64,000 nucleotides of DNA from Micromussa lordhowensis (lineage: Eukaryota > Cnidaria > Anthozoa > Scleractinia > Lobophylliidae), in the NCBI GenBank assembly GCA_964020085.1, contig OZ026605.1:14775048-14839047 (forward strand), written 5' to 3'. Position 1 is the stretch's first letter. Each line of letters opens with the position of its first letter. The notes beneath the pieces are model-generated. The model worked only from the letters and a program-made list of their open reading frames with translations. It was not told the origin of the DNA and searched no databases. Below are positions 50,073 to 62,145 of the stretch, in pieces. A program made the translations under genes and the position numbers.

Positions 50073-51830
50073 AGCAAGCCAACACCCTTAACTTCGAAGA
50101 AAAGGTTTGTTCTTTAGAAAAAACACTCAACAACTGGAAAAAAAGGAAGCTAACTTTAATTGGCAAAATCAATATTGTCAAGATATTAGGTTTGTCGAAA
50201 CTCATATATTGCAGTTCGTTACTGACCGTATCTAAATCCCTTATAGACAGAATTAATAAGATTATTTTCAGCTTTATTTGGGAGGGTAAGCCTCCCAAAA
50301 TTAAGAAGAAGACTATCATCGGTGAAAAACACTGTGGGGGCCTAAAAATGATTGACTTTGAAATCATGGAGCGGTCGTTAAAGATTGCTTGGATAAAGCG
50401 TATCGCTGAATCAAGTAATGCATCGTGGAAAAAAATCCCAAATCAAGCTCTTAACCAATACGGAGGTCTAGAGTTCCTCATCGAATGCGATTACGACCCT
50501 GACCTACTCAACTTAGAGAACCTCCCGGAGTTTTACCACACCATTTTAAATTACTGGCATGATTTCAGAACACTAACCTGTGACAAGCAAATTCTCATAA
50601 AAAACAAATAATTTGGAACAACCGTAACATATGTATTGATGGAAAACCATTTTATATTAAAGCCTGGTGTAGAAGTGGAATTCGTTGCATCGAAGACCTC
50701 CTAAATGTTTACTCTAAATTTCTTACCTTATCAGAAATGAAAGACAAATATAGCTTTGAATTTCCTTTTACCACTTATTACGGCCTTTTAAGAGCCATAC
50801 CAACTGAATGGAAAAGTGCACTACGAGTCAAAGTAGGCGTGCATGATGAATCTGAAAACTGCGAAACATCCTTAAAGCTTTTTTCCACAAAAGAAGCCTA
50901 TTCTTCCATACTCGATATAAGCTTCTCGGCACCCACAGCTGAAGGCAGAATTCTATATCATGGGTTCACCAAAGAGGAAATTCCGTACATCTACATGCTC
51001 CCTTTCAAAATCTTGAAAGAACCAAAATTGATCATGTTCCAAGTCAAAATTATTCACAATATTTTACCTACCCAATCTAGCCTCTTCCGCGCGCGCATAG
51101 CTGATACTGATGTTTGTCCTTTATGCAACCTTGAAAGTCAATCTCTAAAACATATGTTAATTACTTGTAGCGTATCCTCCTCGTTTTGGACTTGTTTTTC
51201 TAACTGGTGGCACGAAAAATTTAATTACAAACCACCTTTATCTGAAAGCACTATTCTATATGGTTGGCACAAAGAGTCAAATAACTGGGAAGTGCTCAAT
51301 TACTGTTTGATTGTCGCCAAATATAATGTTTTTGCTACAAGCGCACACAACGGCATCCTGGACTTTGACAGTTTTCTACTGCGTCTCAACAATAAAATTG
51401 ATATTCTTCGCACCATAGCTTTTAGATCTAACCGCTTATCGCAATTCAAAAAAACATGGGACAAACTTATTTAGTTACGTGAATGCTTGTGTCATTTCCT
51501 TCAACCTACACTTTACTACTATTCTGTTTTACTTATTAGGTTTGCGTCTTTTTCCTTTTAATTTAGTCTGTATGTATTATTTTTCATAGTTAAAATAACA
51601 ATTATTTGTAATACAAAATATTATTGTAAATTAAATTAAGGTAATGTTAAATATATATAAAAAAAAATTGTAAGTCATTCTAGTACTGTAACAAGCATTA
51701 GTGGAGTAAGTAGTGTTAGTATTGTATGTAGTAGTAAGTTAATATTGTAGTAAGTTAATATTGTTATGTCTCTATTTGTAAAATAATCATAAAAAAATAA
51801 AGAGTCGTTGGAAAAAAATAATAATAATAA

Positions 51831-52294
51831 TTCTACTGTTTTACATGGCAGGTTTATTTTCCAGGTAAGCCAAACATGGGTTACCTGGGAGTTTGGGTTA
51901 TTATTTATTTTATTTTAATAAAACTATGATCTTTAAATTTCTTGCAAGTTGTAATTCAAATAAATTGATTTCAAATATTGAGACGGCATTACTGCATTAT
52001 ATTAATTTGATGGCTAGTTGAGAGAAAATGTATTCTTGTATTGGGCGGAGTTGCATAGCGACAGAGTCCAATACAAGAATTAGTAAGTTTTACATTTCCC
52101 CTTATTTAAGTGCAGACTTTGAACTTTGTTCATCTTAATTGCACAGGGTCAGGACCAAACGATAATTTTTGTTCTCCACTGGCCAATTATCTTGGATAAA
52201 AGGATATTTTATACATGTCTTTTATACATGTCTTTTATGCATGTCTTTGTTTCTTCCGCCCGCAGTATGATAGAGGCTCGAGATATTTACTAAA
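51831..52294. other. spacer with small hairpin upstream of CRLF3
   Basis: An inverted repeat ATTCTTGTATTGG facing CCAATACAAGAAT lies at 52,031-52,080. A triple run of TTTTATACATGTC-like words lies at 52,209-52,246. The promoter of CRLF3 should be here; no TATA box is evident. Confidence 0.4.
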
Positions 52295-55200
52295 ATGGAG
52301 GAAGAGGATGTAATGAACACCAGACTAGCAATCAAAGAATCACTGAAAAAACTTGATGAGTACACATCTTATCTCAGGTGAACTACATCGTAATGCCCTT
52401 TGCCTTGATAATTGACAGAGTATTTTTTTTTTATTCCATCTGTCCTGTGGTCTTGCTCTATTTTGCAAATGACATTTTTCACCATCACAACGTCCCATGT
52501 CCCTTGTCACCCTACTCAGAATATCAAAACACCATGTCTGTGTTTTGTCTTGTGATGAGGTCAAGAAAGCTGAATGGCAAAGGGATTATTTTAACCCTTC
52601 AAGCCCTGAAGGAAATGGCAAGTTTTTCTAAATCGGTAACCATGAACCAGCAGACCACATGTGATATACCATCTGAAAAGTATTTTCATTGGGCATCCCC
52701 CCATTGGGCATCCCCCTTAACTGTAGCTTAATTTGCAGCTCTCAGTGCATAGTTTATTGTCAGATATTAACTTGGTCTAAAAAGTACAAAGACAAAAGGT
52801 TCCAAAAGTTGCAGGGGTGGTAAATCAAGTCTTGTATAGGAGGGGGGCCTAAAATTATGCCTTCAAAGTGCAGATCTTTCCAAGATCTTTTAGTTGTGCA
52901 AATTTCATGCAAATTGATTGAATATTGAGCATGTAATTGCATGTTGTGCCATTTGGCACTATCTGGGCTTAAAGGGTTAAAGCTGTTTGACCTTTAGCAG
53001 CCCTGGCAAGTCATGCAACTACTTGGATTTCTGGAACTCGCCCCCCTATCCCCTCCAAATATGTTAGTGCATAATTGGTGAATGTTTATGATCCCCACTA
53101 AAAATTAATTTGGCCCTTGTCAATTTAAAGCTCAGACAGAAGTCAAATAGGCGTGATTATAAATCATTTCCGAGACTATTTCGTTCTTTTTCTTCATACT
53201 TGTAGATCAAGGTTAACAGACATCAAGTCCACTCGCGAGGGAGTCAAAGACAGCATTGGCAAAGCACGTACTGAGGTTGAGGAGAAATTTAAGGAAATCA
53301 AGCAGGAGATAGCACATGTTTTAGAAACTCGCCAAAAAGGAATTCTAAGTACTATTGGTGAGATAGAGAGGAAGGATCTCGATCCCCTGACTAATTTAGA
53401 AGACAGAATCAATGGGCAGCTAGATAAAGCTGTTCAACTTGTTGAAAAAGGTAGGGACTCGATCTAGTATTAACTCTACATGTTAGATATTTCTCAGCAT
53501 AAATCGGCCAAAAATGAAAGAGAATCAGGAAGCCACTGAAGCCACTGAAACCACTATATTCTTTACCATGAAAATTTGCGTTGGTAACTTATACCCCAAG
53601 GATTATGCAAATGAGAGTATAAAATAATTTACATCACTCTACTTGGGGCTACGAAAGCGAAGCAGTTGGCGACCCACCCTCCCACCCAACGAGCAAGTCA
53701 GGCTTGATCTACCTATCCACTTCTATTTTTGCCTGGTCTTGGGCTTGGATTCCCCATAACTTATTAACATGTCATTAATAACAATACCCAGGGTAGAATA
53801 TTACATTATTTTTGCCTTGGGAGGGGACTCCCAGTTTGAAAGGTTAGGGGTTGCTTACCAGAAAATTTTAATTATGCCCCTAAAAGAGACCAATCTCGGC
53901 ATGACTCCAGCTTTATTTGACCCCTAAAAGATAAACACTTTAAAACAAACAGTAAAACTGGGGTTGTCAAAAATCAGCATATAATCTTGCTTGCTCAGTA
54001 AACACTGCACAACTAAATGCTGTGTTCAAAAACATGCTGGGTCTACAAGGCTGAATTTTTAATAAGGGACTGGTTAAAAAGTACAAGGAGGGTGGGCAGG
54101 AGCATTTGAAAATGTGGTGGTTACAAAGCACATGAGCCACCCCTGAGTGACCCTCCCCTGAATGAAGGTTGAAAATTACCTGACCCACCCCCTATAAAAC
54201 ATGACATTTTTGGTTGCATAATCCAACAAACTCACATTTTGTGTATGAAATAGTCAGGGGCATTATTTACGTTTTGGATTTATTTCTGAACAATAATACA
54301 AAATTGTCTAAATATTGTTTTCCTTTTCTCTGGCAATTTGAAGTTGTGTCTGTAAACTCTGTTAACCTTTCACACTAGGCCTCCAGCCTTGCTATGCATG
54401 GAACAGTGATCCATCTAGAAAAAGGCTGTAGTAAGTCCTGGGAGTCACATAGCCACTAAACTAGTGTACCAACTACCCTTGGGAACAAATAGCATGTAGA
54501 CACAAGGTGGCTATTTGGTGTTCTTAAAGACTGGCATATTGACAGAGCACAGTTTTTTGAACATTTCTGCCCTAGGACTCCTCGCCCAATCCGTTAGACT
54601 TCTTAGTTTTCATAGCGATTTTACAATACATGAAATTGTTATCTCTATTGTACACCAGCCAAGTGTACTTTTTCAACCATGGCTTGAAACGCTCTTGGAA
54701 CTGGAAGGAGTAACCTCTGTTGTAGATTGTGTCAAATGTGTGCCAATTCCTGTTAAAAGAAAAACAAAAAAAAACAGGATGACCCACCCCCACAGGCAGC
54801 TGAAAATTGAATGACCCACCCCTTACCAAGGGCTCAAAAACTGATGACTCACCCCCTCTCTACTCCGGCCCACCTCCCCACCCAATACTTTTTGACCAGT
54901 CCCCAAAAATTCCTATTGTCTGTCGCATGTAACAATGATGCCAGTTTCAACACTTTTCACCAATCTCATTTGTTTTATAGGAAATTCCGCCCTTGACGAA
55001 GATGACACAACTCTTCTAAGTGAAGGAAGGAACTTACAAAAGGAACTACAATTTTTATCTATAAGGTTAGATACTTGTTTACCTTTATACGGTCATGATT
55101 GCCGTGTTGAAGTAGGCAGGAGTAATTTAAACAACTACAAACTGACTGGAGTGCCTATAAATCAATTGGAGTAGGCCAGTATAGGTGGGGAAAAATTTAT

Positions 55201-57250
55201 ATTTGAGTGTCATGCAAGCAAAGTGAAAATTTTGTAGTGGGTTATGTTTGAATTTTTGTAAAAGTGATATTTTGTTCTGTGCGCATGTGACAATGGAGCA
55301 GTGGTGCTTAGAAAGTAAGCACTTCATGAAGCAAGCTGGAATAAATATGACGTAGCCATGGTCATTGTTTTGCTGCAAGGCATATTTATGGCGATGTAGA
55401 CAACATGCAAGTGAATGTCAGGCACACAGCCCTGTCGACATGTGTCGACAGCCTGCAATTTTGCTACGTACTGTACAGTAAATTAATTGTCACCTTCTTC
55501 GCTGGAGGTCACTTGTCCTGACTAAGAGCAAATCCATCCCTGGCCTTTATTGCCTCCTACCTCTGTTATCCTGCCTGCTACCACAAAATATTTTCACAGG
55601 GCTGGAGTTGAAGATGAAAACTGATCAAATCAATCCTTGAAGTTTGTTAATGTCACATGTAACTAAAGATCATGTTGTCTGCTATGCTTGCTATAAGCAC
55701 TGCATGCCATTAGCAAATAGTTACTTTATACATGTAAGTTATAAAGAACTCCCTATGATGAATACAGTCATTGTGTTGCTGATTACACTGTATATGTACT
55801 GCAACTTCCTATAGTAAATAATTGTGTAGCTAAAATTGAACAAGGTGTACTATACTTTTTTATTACTCAAATATTGTAACATAAGATATGTACTTTTTAT
55901 CTTGTGAAGAAATAAAGACCTTCATCATCATCATCATACCATACTGGGATCTGGGAGGTGCATAAAGTAGAAACAAAACTCCAAGTCGTGCTACAGAAAC
56001 TGCAGTTTATACTGACAGCAATAAGAGATCTAGCTTCTCCAATTTTAAGGATTGGAACAAGGAGAGAAAAGAAATGTACCAAATATTGGGATGGATATCA
56101 CCTTGTCTAAATACACTGTACACCTGAGAGCAAGCAACAAAACCAGGAGCTTGCAGAGTCAAATTCATGTTCTCCTCGAAGAACTTAAATTCTATTTCTG
56201 TCATTCTCCAAAGTGGGAAATACATAAAACATTGGGAAACTGCGTCACTGGTACTGAAGATTGAAAGACACAAGAGAACATCGCAGTCATGTATACGTCT
56301 TTGGGAGTTGGGAAAATAAAGCCTGAAAAAAAATATTCAGGCTTGAATAAGATTCAAATCCATAACCTATCTAATACCAGTGCAGTGATCAACCAACTGA
56401 GCTACCAAGCCAACTGGGAGCTTGTCATGTTGTTTATAATATATGGGCCATAAACCCATATTTTTTCCAGGCTTGAGTTTTGGAAATGCTTGTTAGTAAC
56501 TGTGATCTGGCTGAAGTATCACTTGCTCTCCAGATGTCTAATGATTACAATTTGTATTTATTTTACCTGCAGGTATCCGGACACTCCATGTATATCACAA
56601 ACACTGTCTGTCACATTCAGTGACAGTCACACCCAGTCAGTTCTTGATGCTGTCAATTCCATAGGAGAAGTATCCATGACTGGCTCACTTCAAATAGCAG
56701 AGCTGGTTGAGCATCCTGGAGCGATCCTGGTACAGTGGTTTGATGAGGTAATGTTTCTTTGCTTACCCTCCTGAATCAAGAGGACGTGGAGGTTTGATCT
56801 CTGGCTATGTTCATTGTGTTGTGCTGTTGGGTGTGTACACTATACTAATTATACTATTAATCGTGTCTATAACAAAATTCTCGATTGTGATTGGTTCTCT
56901 GAGCGCCTATTTGTCACGTAATTGGCGCATGATCACGTGGGTGTCCAATTACAGGTGTCCGATTTGAACTTTTTGTAATTGGATACCCACATAATTTACA
57001 TGTCAACAACGCGCGCTTTAATGTCTTTTTTTCGCAATGTTTCACACAGTTTTCAATAATTTTGAAAAGTGCTATTGATATTTTCATGCAAAAGAACTTC
57101 CAAAAGACATTTTAATTCCAAAATTTGTTATAGATATGATTAATTAGTAATTGGACCTCGTGTTGTACAATTCAGGGAGTAACTGTGCTTGTAATTTCAA
57201 GTCAGCCTTGTGCTTTGCGCTCGTCCGATTTTGAAATTACTCGCGCGATA

Positions 57251-57285
<35 letters not shown>

Positions 57286-58920
57286 GTTACTAATTATACT
57301 ATTAATACATTTATTTATTAGAATCTCATAGACGATTAACTACTAGAAGATCATTTACTGTTGTCTTAATTTTATGTACTGCTAACAAACAGTCGCCACT
57401 GAGATAAAACAGTGTTGCACTTAGTAAGGAGAGGGTGTTCTTCAGTCTTCTGACTGAAGCAGTTAATTTTTTTTATATTTTAGACGTATTCAGACAGTGA
57501 ATCCATCACAGATTACAGTGGCGTCCAGGAATACATGCTACAATGTTGTCGTACAGACAACAAAGGCAACAGTGATTCAGTGTTCAGCACAGTGTATTGC
57601 GGTGAGGAATCATCGCACTTGGTCTCAGATCTTGAACCTCATGTGTCTTACACTTTCCGTGTCTGTGGAAGGTTTGGAAATGAAGGGAAATGGGGATCTT
57701 GGAGTATTCCAAGGAATGGAATAACAACACTCGACCAGCATGGTAAGGATAAGGACAAATAAAGTTCTTCCCTTTAGGTTTCATGTTGTGCAGCTCGGAA
57801 ATATCCACACCCTTCCCCTATGAAAGGGTATTGGGGGGAGGGGTGGGGATTGAATCAATGACGACTTCTCAAACAGCTTCTGAGGGTACAAATATTACTG
57901 AACAACGCATTTGCAGTTTTTCATCCACTATCTGAGAGGCATAACTGTTTACAGAAAGGTCACTGTTGAGAAATGCTAGCTGGCCCTCTGACTTAGCTTT
58001 TGTTTGGGTTTTAAGGAGTTACAAAGCGGCAAGTTTAGGTTACAAATCAACCAGCAAAGCAAACCAGCTTGTACATGTAACTTGTACACTAAAGCGCTTG
58101 CATGCCTGTAGGCTAAAGTATTTGTGGACAGGTCAAGAGTAAATTGCATGATTTCAGGGATTTCGATTTTGTTTTATGCAAAGTTTTAATACTTTTAGCT
58201 TTAAGTGATTAAGTCTAGAAGTGGCTCTCTAAAGGGTTTCTCATAATATGATATGAACTTTTTGCTTAGACTCCGTAAACATAGTGAGTCAGGTAAAGAG
58301 AATATAGAAGTCTATCAGCTAAGCTCCCTGATAACACCAACTGCTTCGTTCAATTCCAAAGACGGTATTTAATTAGGTATTAGATTCAAAGTAATTTCGT
58401 GTTCTTTATTGTGTGTTTAGAATGGTCTGTGGAGGACTGTCTCAACCAAAATAAACTAGCTGTGTATCAACTCAGTAACAGGAGGAAAACTGCAACAAAA
58501 GTCTTCCCTGACTGCTCCAAAGTTCTGCGATCACATACAATGAGTTACAGACTTGATACAGCACTGGTTCTCAAGATTGACGAGACTGGTGACCCCAGCA
58601 ACGGTGATGGCATTGGCCTTACAACTGCGTCATTTGATTTTAGCAATGCAAGACAAGTCCTACAATGCCCTGGTTCCGTTAGCATAAATTCCAAAGGTGT
58701 TGTTTACGTGAATGGGACAGCCATGACGACCATATTACCGCAGTTCAAACGAGGTTCAGTTGTCATGTTTGATGGAAGTCGAGTCTCCAAAGACAAGCTT
58801 CGGGTGTCAATCACTGTTGATGACAAGCTAGTGACTTTTGATTGGCAGGTTGACAGTGAAGGTGATGCGTTTTATTTTGCAATGGGATTTCAACACTCTG
58901 GCTGGCAAGTCTCTGTCTAG
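52295..58920 (+). CDS. CRLF3: cytokine receptor-like factor 3 homologue (448 aa)
   Basis: Six exons join in phase: 52295-52377, 53206-53450, 54981-55065, 56573-56747, 57484-57742 and 58421-58920 (stop). The length is 448 aa against 442 in human. Residues 1-140 form a coiled-coil region (RSRLTDIKSTREGVKDSIG, then VEEKFKEIKQEIAHVLETRQ). About 180-282 is a fibronectin type III domain with CCRTDNKGN, VSYTFRVCGRFGNEGKWGSW and the WSXWS-like WGSWS box. The C-terminal part (300-448) is the SPRY-like domain ending FDWQVDSEGDAFYFAMGF and HSGWQVSV, matching the end of human CRLF3. CRLF3 is a conserved intracellular or receptor-like regulator, implicated in insect neuroprotection by erythropoietin-like ligands and in translation-linked and haematopoietic roles in vertebrates. 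The gene appears fully intact. A poly(A) candidate AATAAA lies near 59,672. Confidence 0.92.
52591..52980. mobile_element. MITE in CRLF3 intron 1 (TTAACCCTTCAAGCCC ends)
   Basis: TTAACCCTTCAAGCCC at the left and GGGCTTAAAGGGTTAA at the right are inverted repeats. The right half is similar to 38,330-38,577, so it belongs to a dispersed family. Confidence 0.65.
53451..54980. other. CRLF3 intron 2
   Basis: No supported exon. Two words related to GACCCACCCC recur in direct and inverted orientation (about 54,180, 54,782 and 54,815), suggesting decayed repeats. Confidence 0.4.
55890..55940 (+). mobile_element. non-LTR 3' tail with (ATC)n
   Basis: ATCTTGTGAAGAAATAAAG is followed by ACC and (TTCATCATC)-type trinucleotides, typical of a truncated SINE or CR1-type 3' end. 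It lies in CRLF3 intron 3. Confidence 0.4.
56333..56425 (-). mobile_element. tRNA-derived SINE in CRLF3 intron 3
   Basis: The minus strand reads GGCTTGGTAGCTCAGTTGGT (A-box type) followed by GGATTTGAATCTT (B-box type), then AAGCCTGAATA and an inverted TTCAGGCTTTA, giving a tRNA-like head and a short body. Confidence 0.6.
56857..57300. mobile_element. two adjacent inverted-repeat elements in CRLF3 intron 4
   Basis: TAATCGTGTCTATAACAAAA pairs with TTTGTTATAGATATGATTA (56,857-57,147). Next to it, TAATTGGACC...GTACAATTCAGGGAGTAACT pairs with AGTTACTCCCTGAATTGTAC-type sequence ending GGTCCAATTA (57,150-57,290). No coding capacity. Confidence 0.55.
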
Positions 58921-61165
58921 CGTTAAACCGTCATCGAACTTTTTTTTTAATGTCGATATGGAATTAGAGAGCAATATAGAGTACTAGTCTTGTCTAAATG
59001 CACTTAAACTTCATTAAAAATGCAGTGTTTTCTAGTAGATTGTGGAGATGCACACAATTCTCTTTATCAGCCAGTAACTGGAAATAATAATGTTCTAATA
59101 ATTATTCCTGTGAAATGAAGGCAAAACGGTACAGCTGGAGATTCACTAATAGTACACTGAATGGTCTGTCTTTTAGCTAGGGTTTATTTCTGGTTAAACT
59201 AATCCAAATATGTTCACGGTTAAAGTATGTAGCACAAATTCTGGTTAAGTGCAGTGAGGCATTTTCCTGATGTGAAAATATATAGAAGTATGACATATCT
59301 TTGCCCTTTGAAAATCAAGAATATCCTTGTGTTACATTGTGACACAATATGCATAAACCTCCAAATGTGATATTATAAAATGATTGTTATAAAAAAATTG
59401 CTAAATTATTTTACATTTTATAATGATGATTCACACTTCTATTACAGTGTTTCACTTTGATTTATATTTCATAAGCAATACCAAAATTTATTTAAAATGA
59501 ACTTCAAGGTATAGTAATTTGCTTGAGATCTCAAAGTTATTGGTGTCAATTTTTATTGATTTATGAGAAACTAAGGTCATTTTATGGCAGTACAAATGTT
59601 TGAAAACTTTACAGGAATTTTATGGGAAAAGTTGCTGGAGGTCACATGTCTCCAACTGTAAGATCCACCTAATAAATGAATAACAAAAGTGCAAGAGTAA
59701 AACGTTCATGTACAGTAGATGCTACAGATAGTTTAAATTAAAAGAAAGTGCTCTCTTGGTAATTTTTTTTCTTCACCGTTCTAATTGTAAGCACCTCTTC
59801 AGCCGCTTGATAAATTCTCACCATAGTATTTATAGAAAAGTGACCTTGAGATAAAAACTTTGTTAAGCTGGAACTGTAATGATTGTGGTCTAATATTGTA
59901 ATAGAATTTCAGCTATGGTACACTGCATCTTGTGGTATTGTTTGAGTCAACTTTTTATTGCTGGGTTACACTGAAATGTCAGAGTCTTGTGTTGTCAGGA
60001 AAAGATTGACTGACTCGCCAACTCGCCGTATGTTCTGTGTGTTCCACCGTAAGTTTTTCTCGTTCGTTCCGCGTGCATTTCCTTGTGTAGGAACATGCGC
60101 TAATACCTTTGTTATCTGTACGTTCTCTTGTTTGTTTAACTGGTCCTTTCGTTCGTGTTCCCTGTTCCAGCGGTACAGTCAGTTTCCTCGTTTGACCTTT
60201 TCCCGTTAACCTGCTAAAGCCAATCAATCGTGCTTTAAACTGGTTGCATGCTTTTTTAAGCTTTGATTGTTTACTACATTAGTATTGTCTTCATATTTGC
60301 CATCAGAAGTTGAGAACGCAACAAAAATAGCAGGAATAAATGAATCCAAGGCCAAGTCGAGAAAAAAGAAATTCTAATCCCCTCGCATCATAAATGTTGC
60401 TATTTATTATCTGTACAGGGCCTTGATATACCTGGCCCTGAAGTGAGGACGTTGTTAAAGTCTCAGATTCAATACACTGTAGTTGATGATTTGCGTGGCC
60501 GCTTGGCCGTTATGCTCTCACTCTATCCGGTGATACGACGCTATAACTTTATTTATACACGGTATTTCCGTCAGTCTAGCTATAATAATCAACTATAGCC
60601 ACCTATCTTCCTAACTACAATTTAAGTAATACATGGAGAGCACCTTTTCCGTGTTTCCACTGTTGCACTGTACTCCTATGTTCCCTGTTACACTCCTCCA
60701 CTGTTCCACTGTACCCTCTTTTCCATAATTTCCCACTATGCCACTGTTTATTGGTCATTTAGTTTTGTTAATTACTAGTGATCTAGTGACGTAGTTTTGT
60801 GTGGAGTACAGCACATCCATGAAACCTCTTGTGTTTAAATTTGACAAGCTTGTCTGCATTAGTTCCACGTCTTTGCATTTTTAGAATGTGAGCTTTATCT
60901 TTGACCAACTTTTCCTGTTGCTGAGTCTACCTGAAGCGTAACCTTCCAAAGCTCTTCTAATTTCTGCACGAGAGAAAATCGTATTTTTGTGAAACCCTTT
61001 TATCCTGGAATTTTACCCTTGCAAAAGGATTTCTCCGCCCAGGCGTTTTTAAAAGCAAAAAAAGGTTAAAAATGACTACACTGCAATATGGTGACAACCT
61101 TACAAAAGGATGGGGGGAGATGACCCTGCGATGAACTAGCATCGCATATAAGGGGAGTAGAAATA
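58921..61165. other. 3' flank of CRLF3 and spacer
   Basis: AT-rich, with no supported exon. Overlapping opposite ORFs at 59,958-60,227 look like chance. Short TTCCACTGT-type words recur around 60,655-60,750. Confidence 0.4.
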
Positions 61166-61170
61166 CTCTT

Positions 61171-61367
61171 TAGTATCATCCAACTAGTGGACTAATGCAA
61201 ATCCTGCATTTTAATTGGCTACGCTACTCGAGGACTATTAGCAATAGTCCTCGAGCGCCATCGAGCGTGACGGCTTTCTTTCGTTTTAGTCCCAAATAAA
61301 TATTTCTTCAACTTACATTTGCTAACTTTCTTATTGCCATTTCTGTCCGACTAGTTGGGTGATACTA

Positions 61368-61401
<34 letters not shown>

Positions 61402-61475
61402 GTCAATAGCCCATTCGGCTTCGCCTCATGGGCTATTGACCCGTAGGCCTTTCGGGCTACGGGTCTAATTGTTAA
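61171..61475. mobile_element. inverted-repeat element plus adjacent long hairpin
   Basis: TTAGTATCATCCAACTAGTGGAC and GTCCGACTAGTTGGGTGATACT face each other at 61,171-61,370. Directly after, CAATTAGACCC...ACGGGTCAATAGCCCAT folds on ATGGGCTATTGACCCGT...GGGTCTAATTG (61,371-61,471). Confidence 0.6.
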
Positions 61476-61988
61476 TTACTCGCTTCAATAGTTTCGGAAG
61501 TGTTGACAAGTTGTCTCTCGAGAAGAGTCAGTTTTTTCTTTCTGAACGGGAAACAAGAGACTATGGCGACGTGACAAGGAAACACCTTTATTATATTAAT
61601 GAGTATTTTTTATTTTCACGCCCGCACAAGTCATTGACCTTAAAAATCTTGAAAGATTTTGTGGTTTGAGTTTTAAAATATCCTAGCGAATTTAGGCCAA
61701 ATGGACAGGGAAAGGGGAACCCGAGAAATAAAAATATAATAATATTATTCATTCAAAATATTTCCCCGTTTCTGATTGATTAAAACCACACGCATAAATT
61801 TGGAAAGAATCTTCGCCATATTGAATCAATGACGTCAAAAGTGCAACCCGCTGCAGATTATTGAACCGTTGACCGAGAAAACCTGGGGACGATATTGTTA
61901 TTTTTAGTGAGCGAAAAACAAAGAGCGAAATGAGCCTAGCGAAATGGCGAAACTCATTTAAGAATGGAGAAATATTTTGAATAAATAG

Positions 61989-62004
<16 letters not shown>

Positions 62005-62019
<15 letters not shown>

Positions 62020-62145
62020 GTATGAAGAATTCCGGGAGATCTTGGAGGGTATTATCCACCTCGGCGTTCGGCCTCTGTGGATAACACCCTCCTTGTTCTG
62101 CAGAATTCTTCATGTCCTACTCAGCCTCATTCAATAATTGCTAAA
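62005..62145. mobile_element. hairpin MITE
   Basis: The arms ATGAAGAATTC and GGAGGGTATTATCCAC pair with GTGGATAACACCCTCC and GAATTCTTCAT around CTCGGCGTTCGGCCTC. The outer arms TATTGAAT and ATTCAATA flank it. Confidence 0.6.

Larger units (their letters stand above)
48025..51830 (+). mobile_element. 5'-truncated L1/Tx1-like LINE, decayed
   Basis: The endonuclease is missing. Sequence starts in the linker before the reverse transcriptase (SKARWHEFGERNSRYFFNLE). The RT spans 48,376-49,428 and shows RPISLLNVDYKILTKSIAKR, a FLDFRKAFD motif, RGVRQGCPLS and the catalytic YADD in ITQYADDTTVL. The second half (50,074-51,474) carries a terminal CPLC...H...C zinc-knuckle typical of this clade. Two frameshifts fall in A-runs (near 48,270 and 50,600). 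A 645-bp DNA element interrupts it at 49,420. The 3' end has AATAAA-like sequence and an A-rich tail with (AAT)n near 51,790-51,830. Possible target duplication AATAATTC at 48,020 and 51,826. This is a dead copy. Confidence 0.9.
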
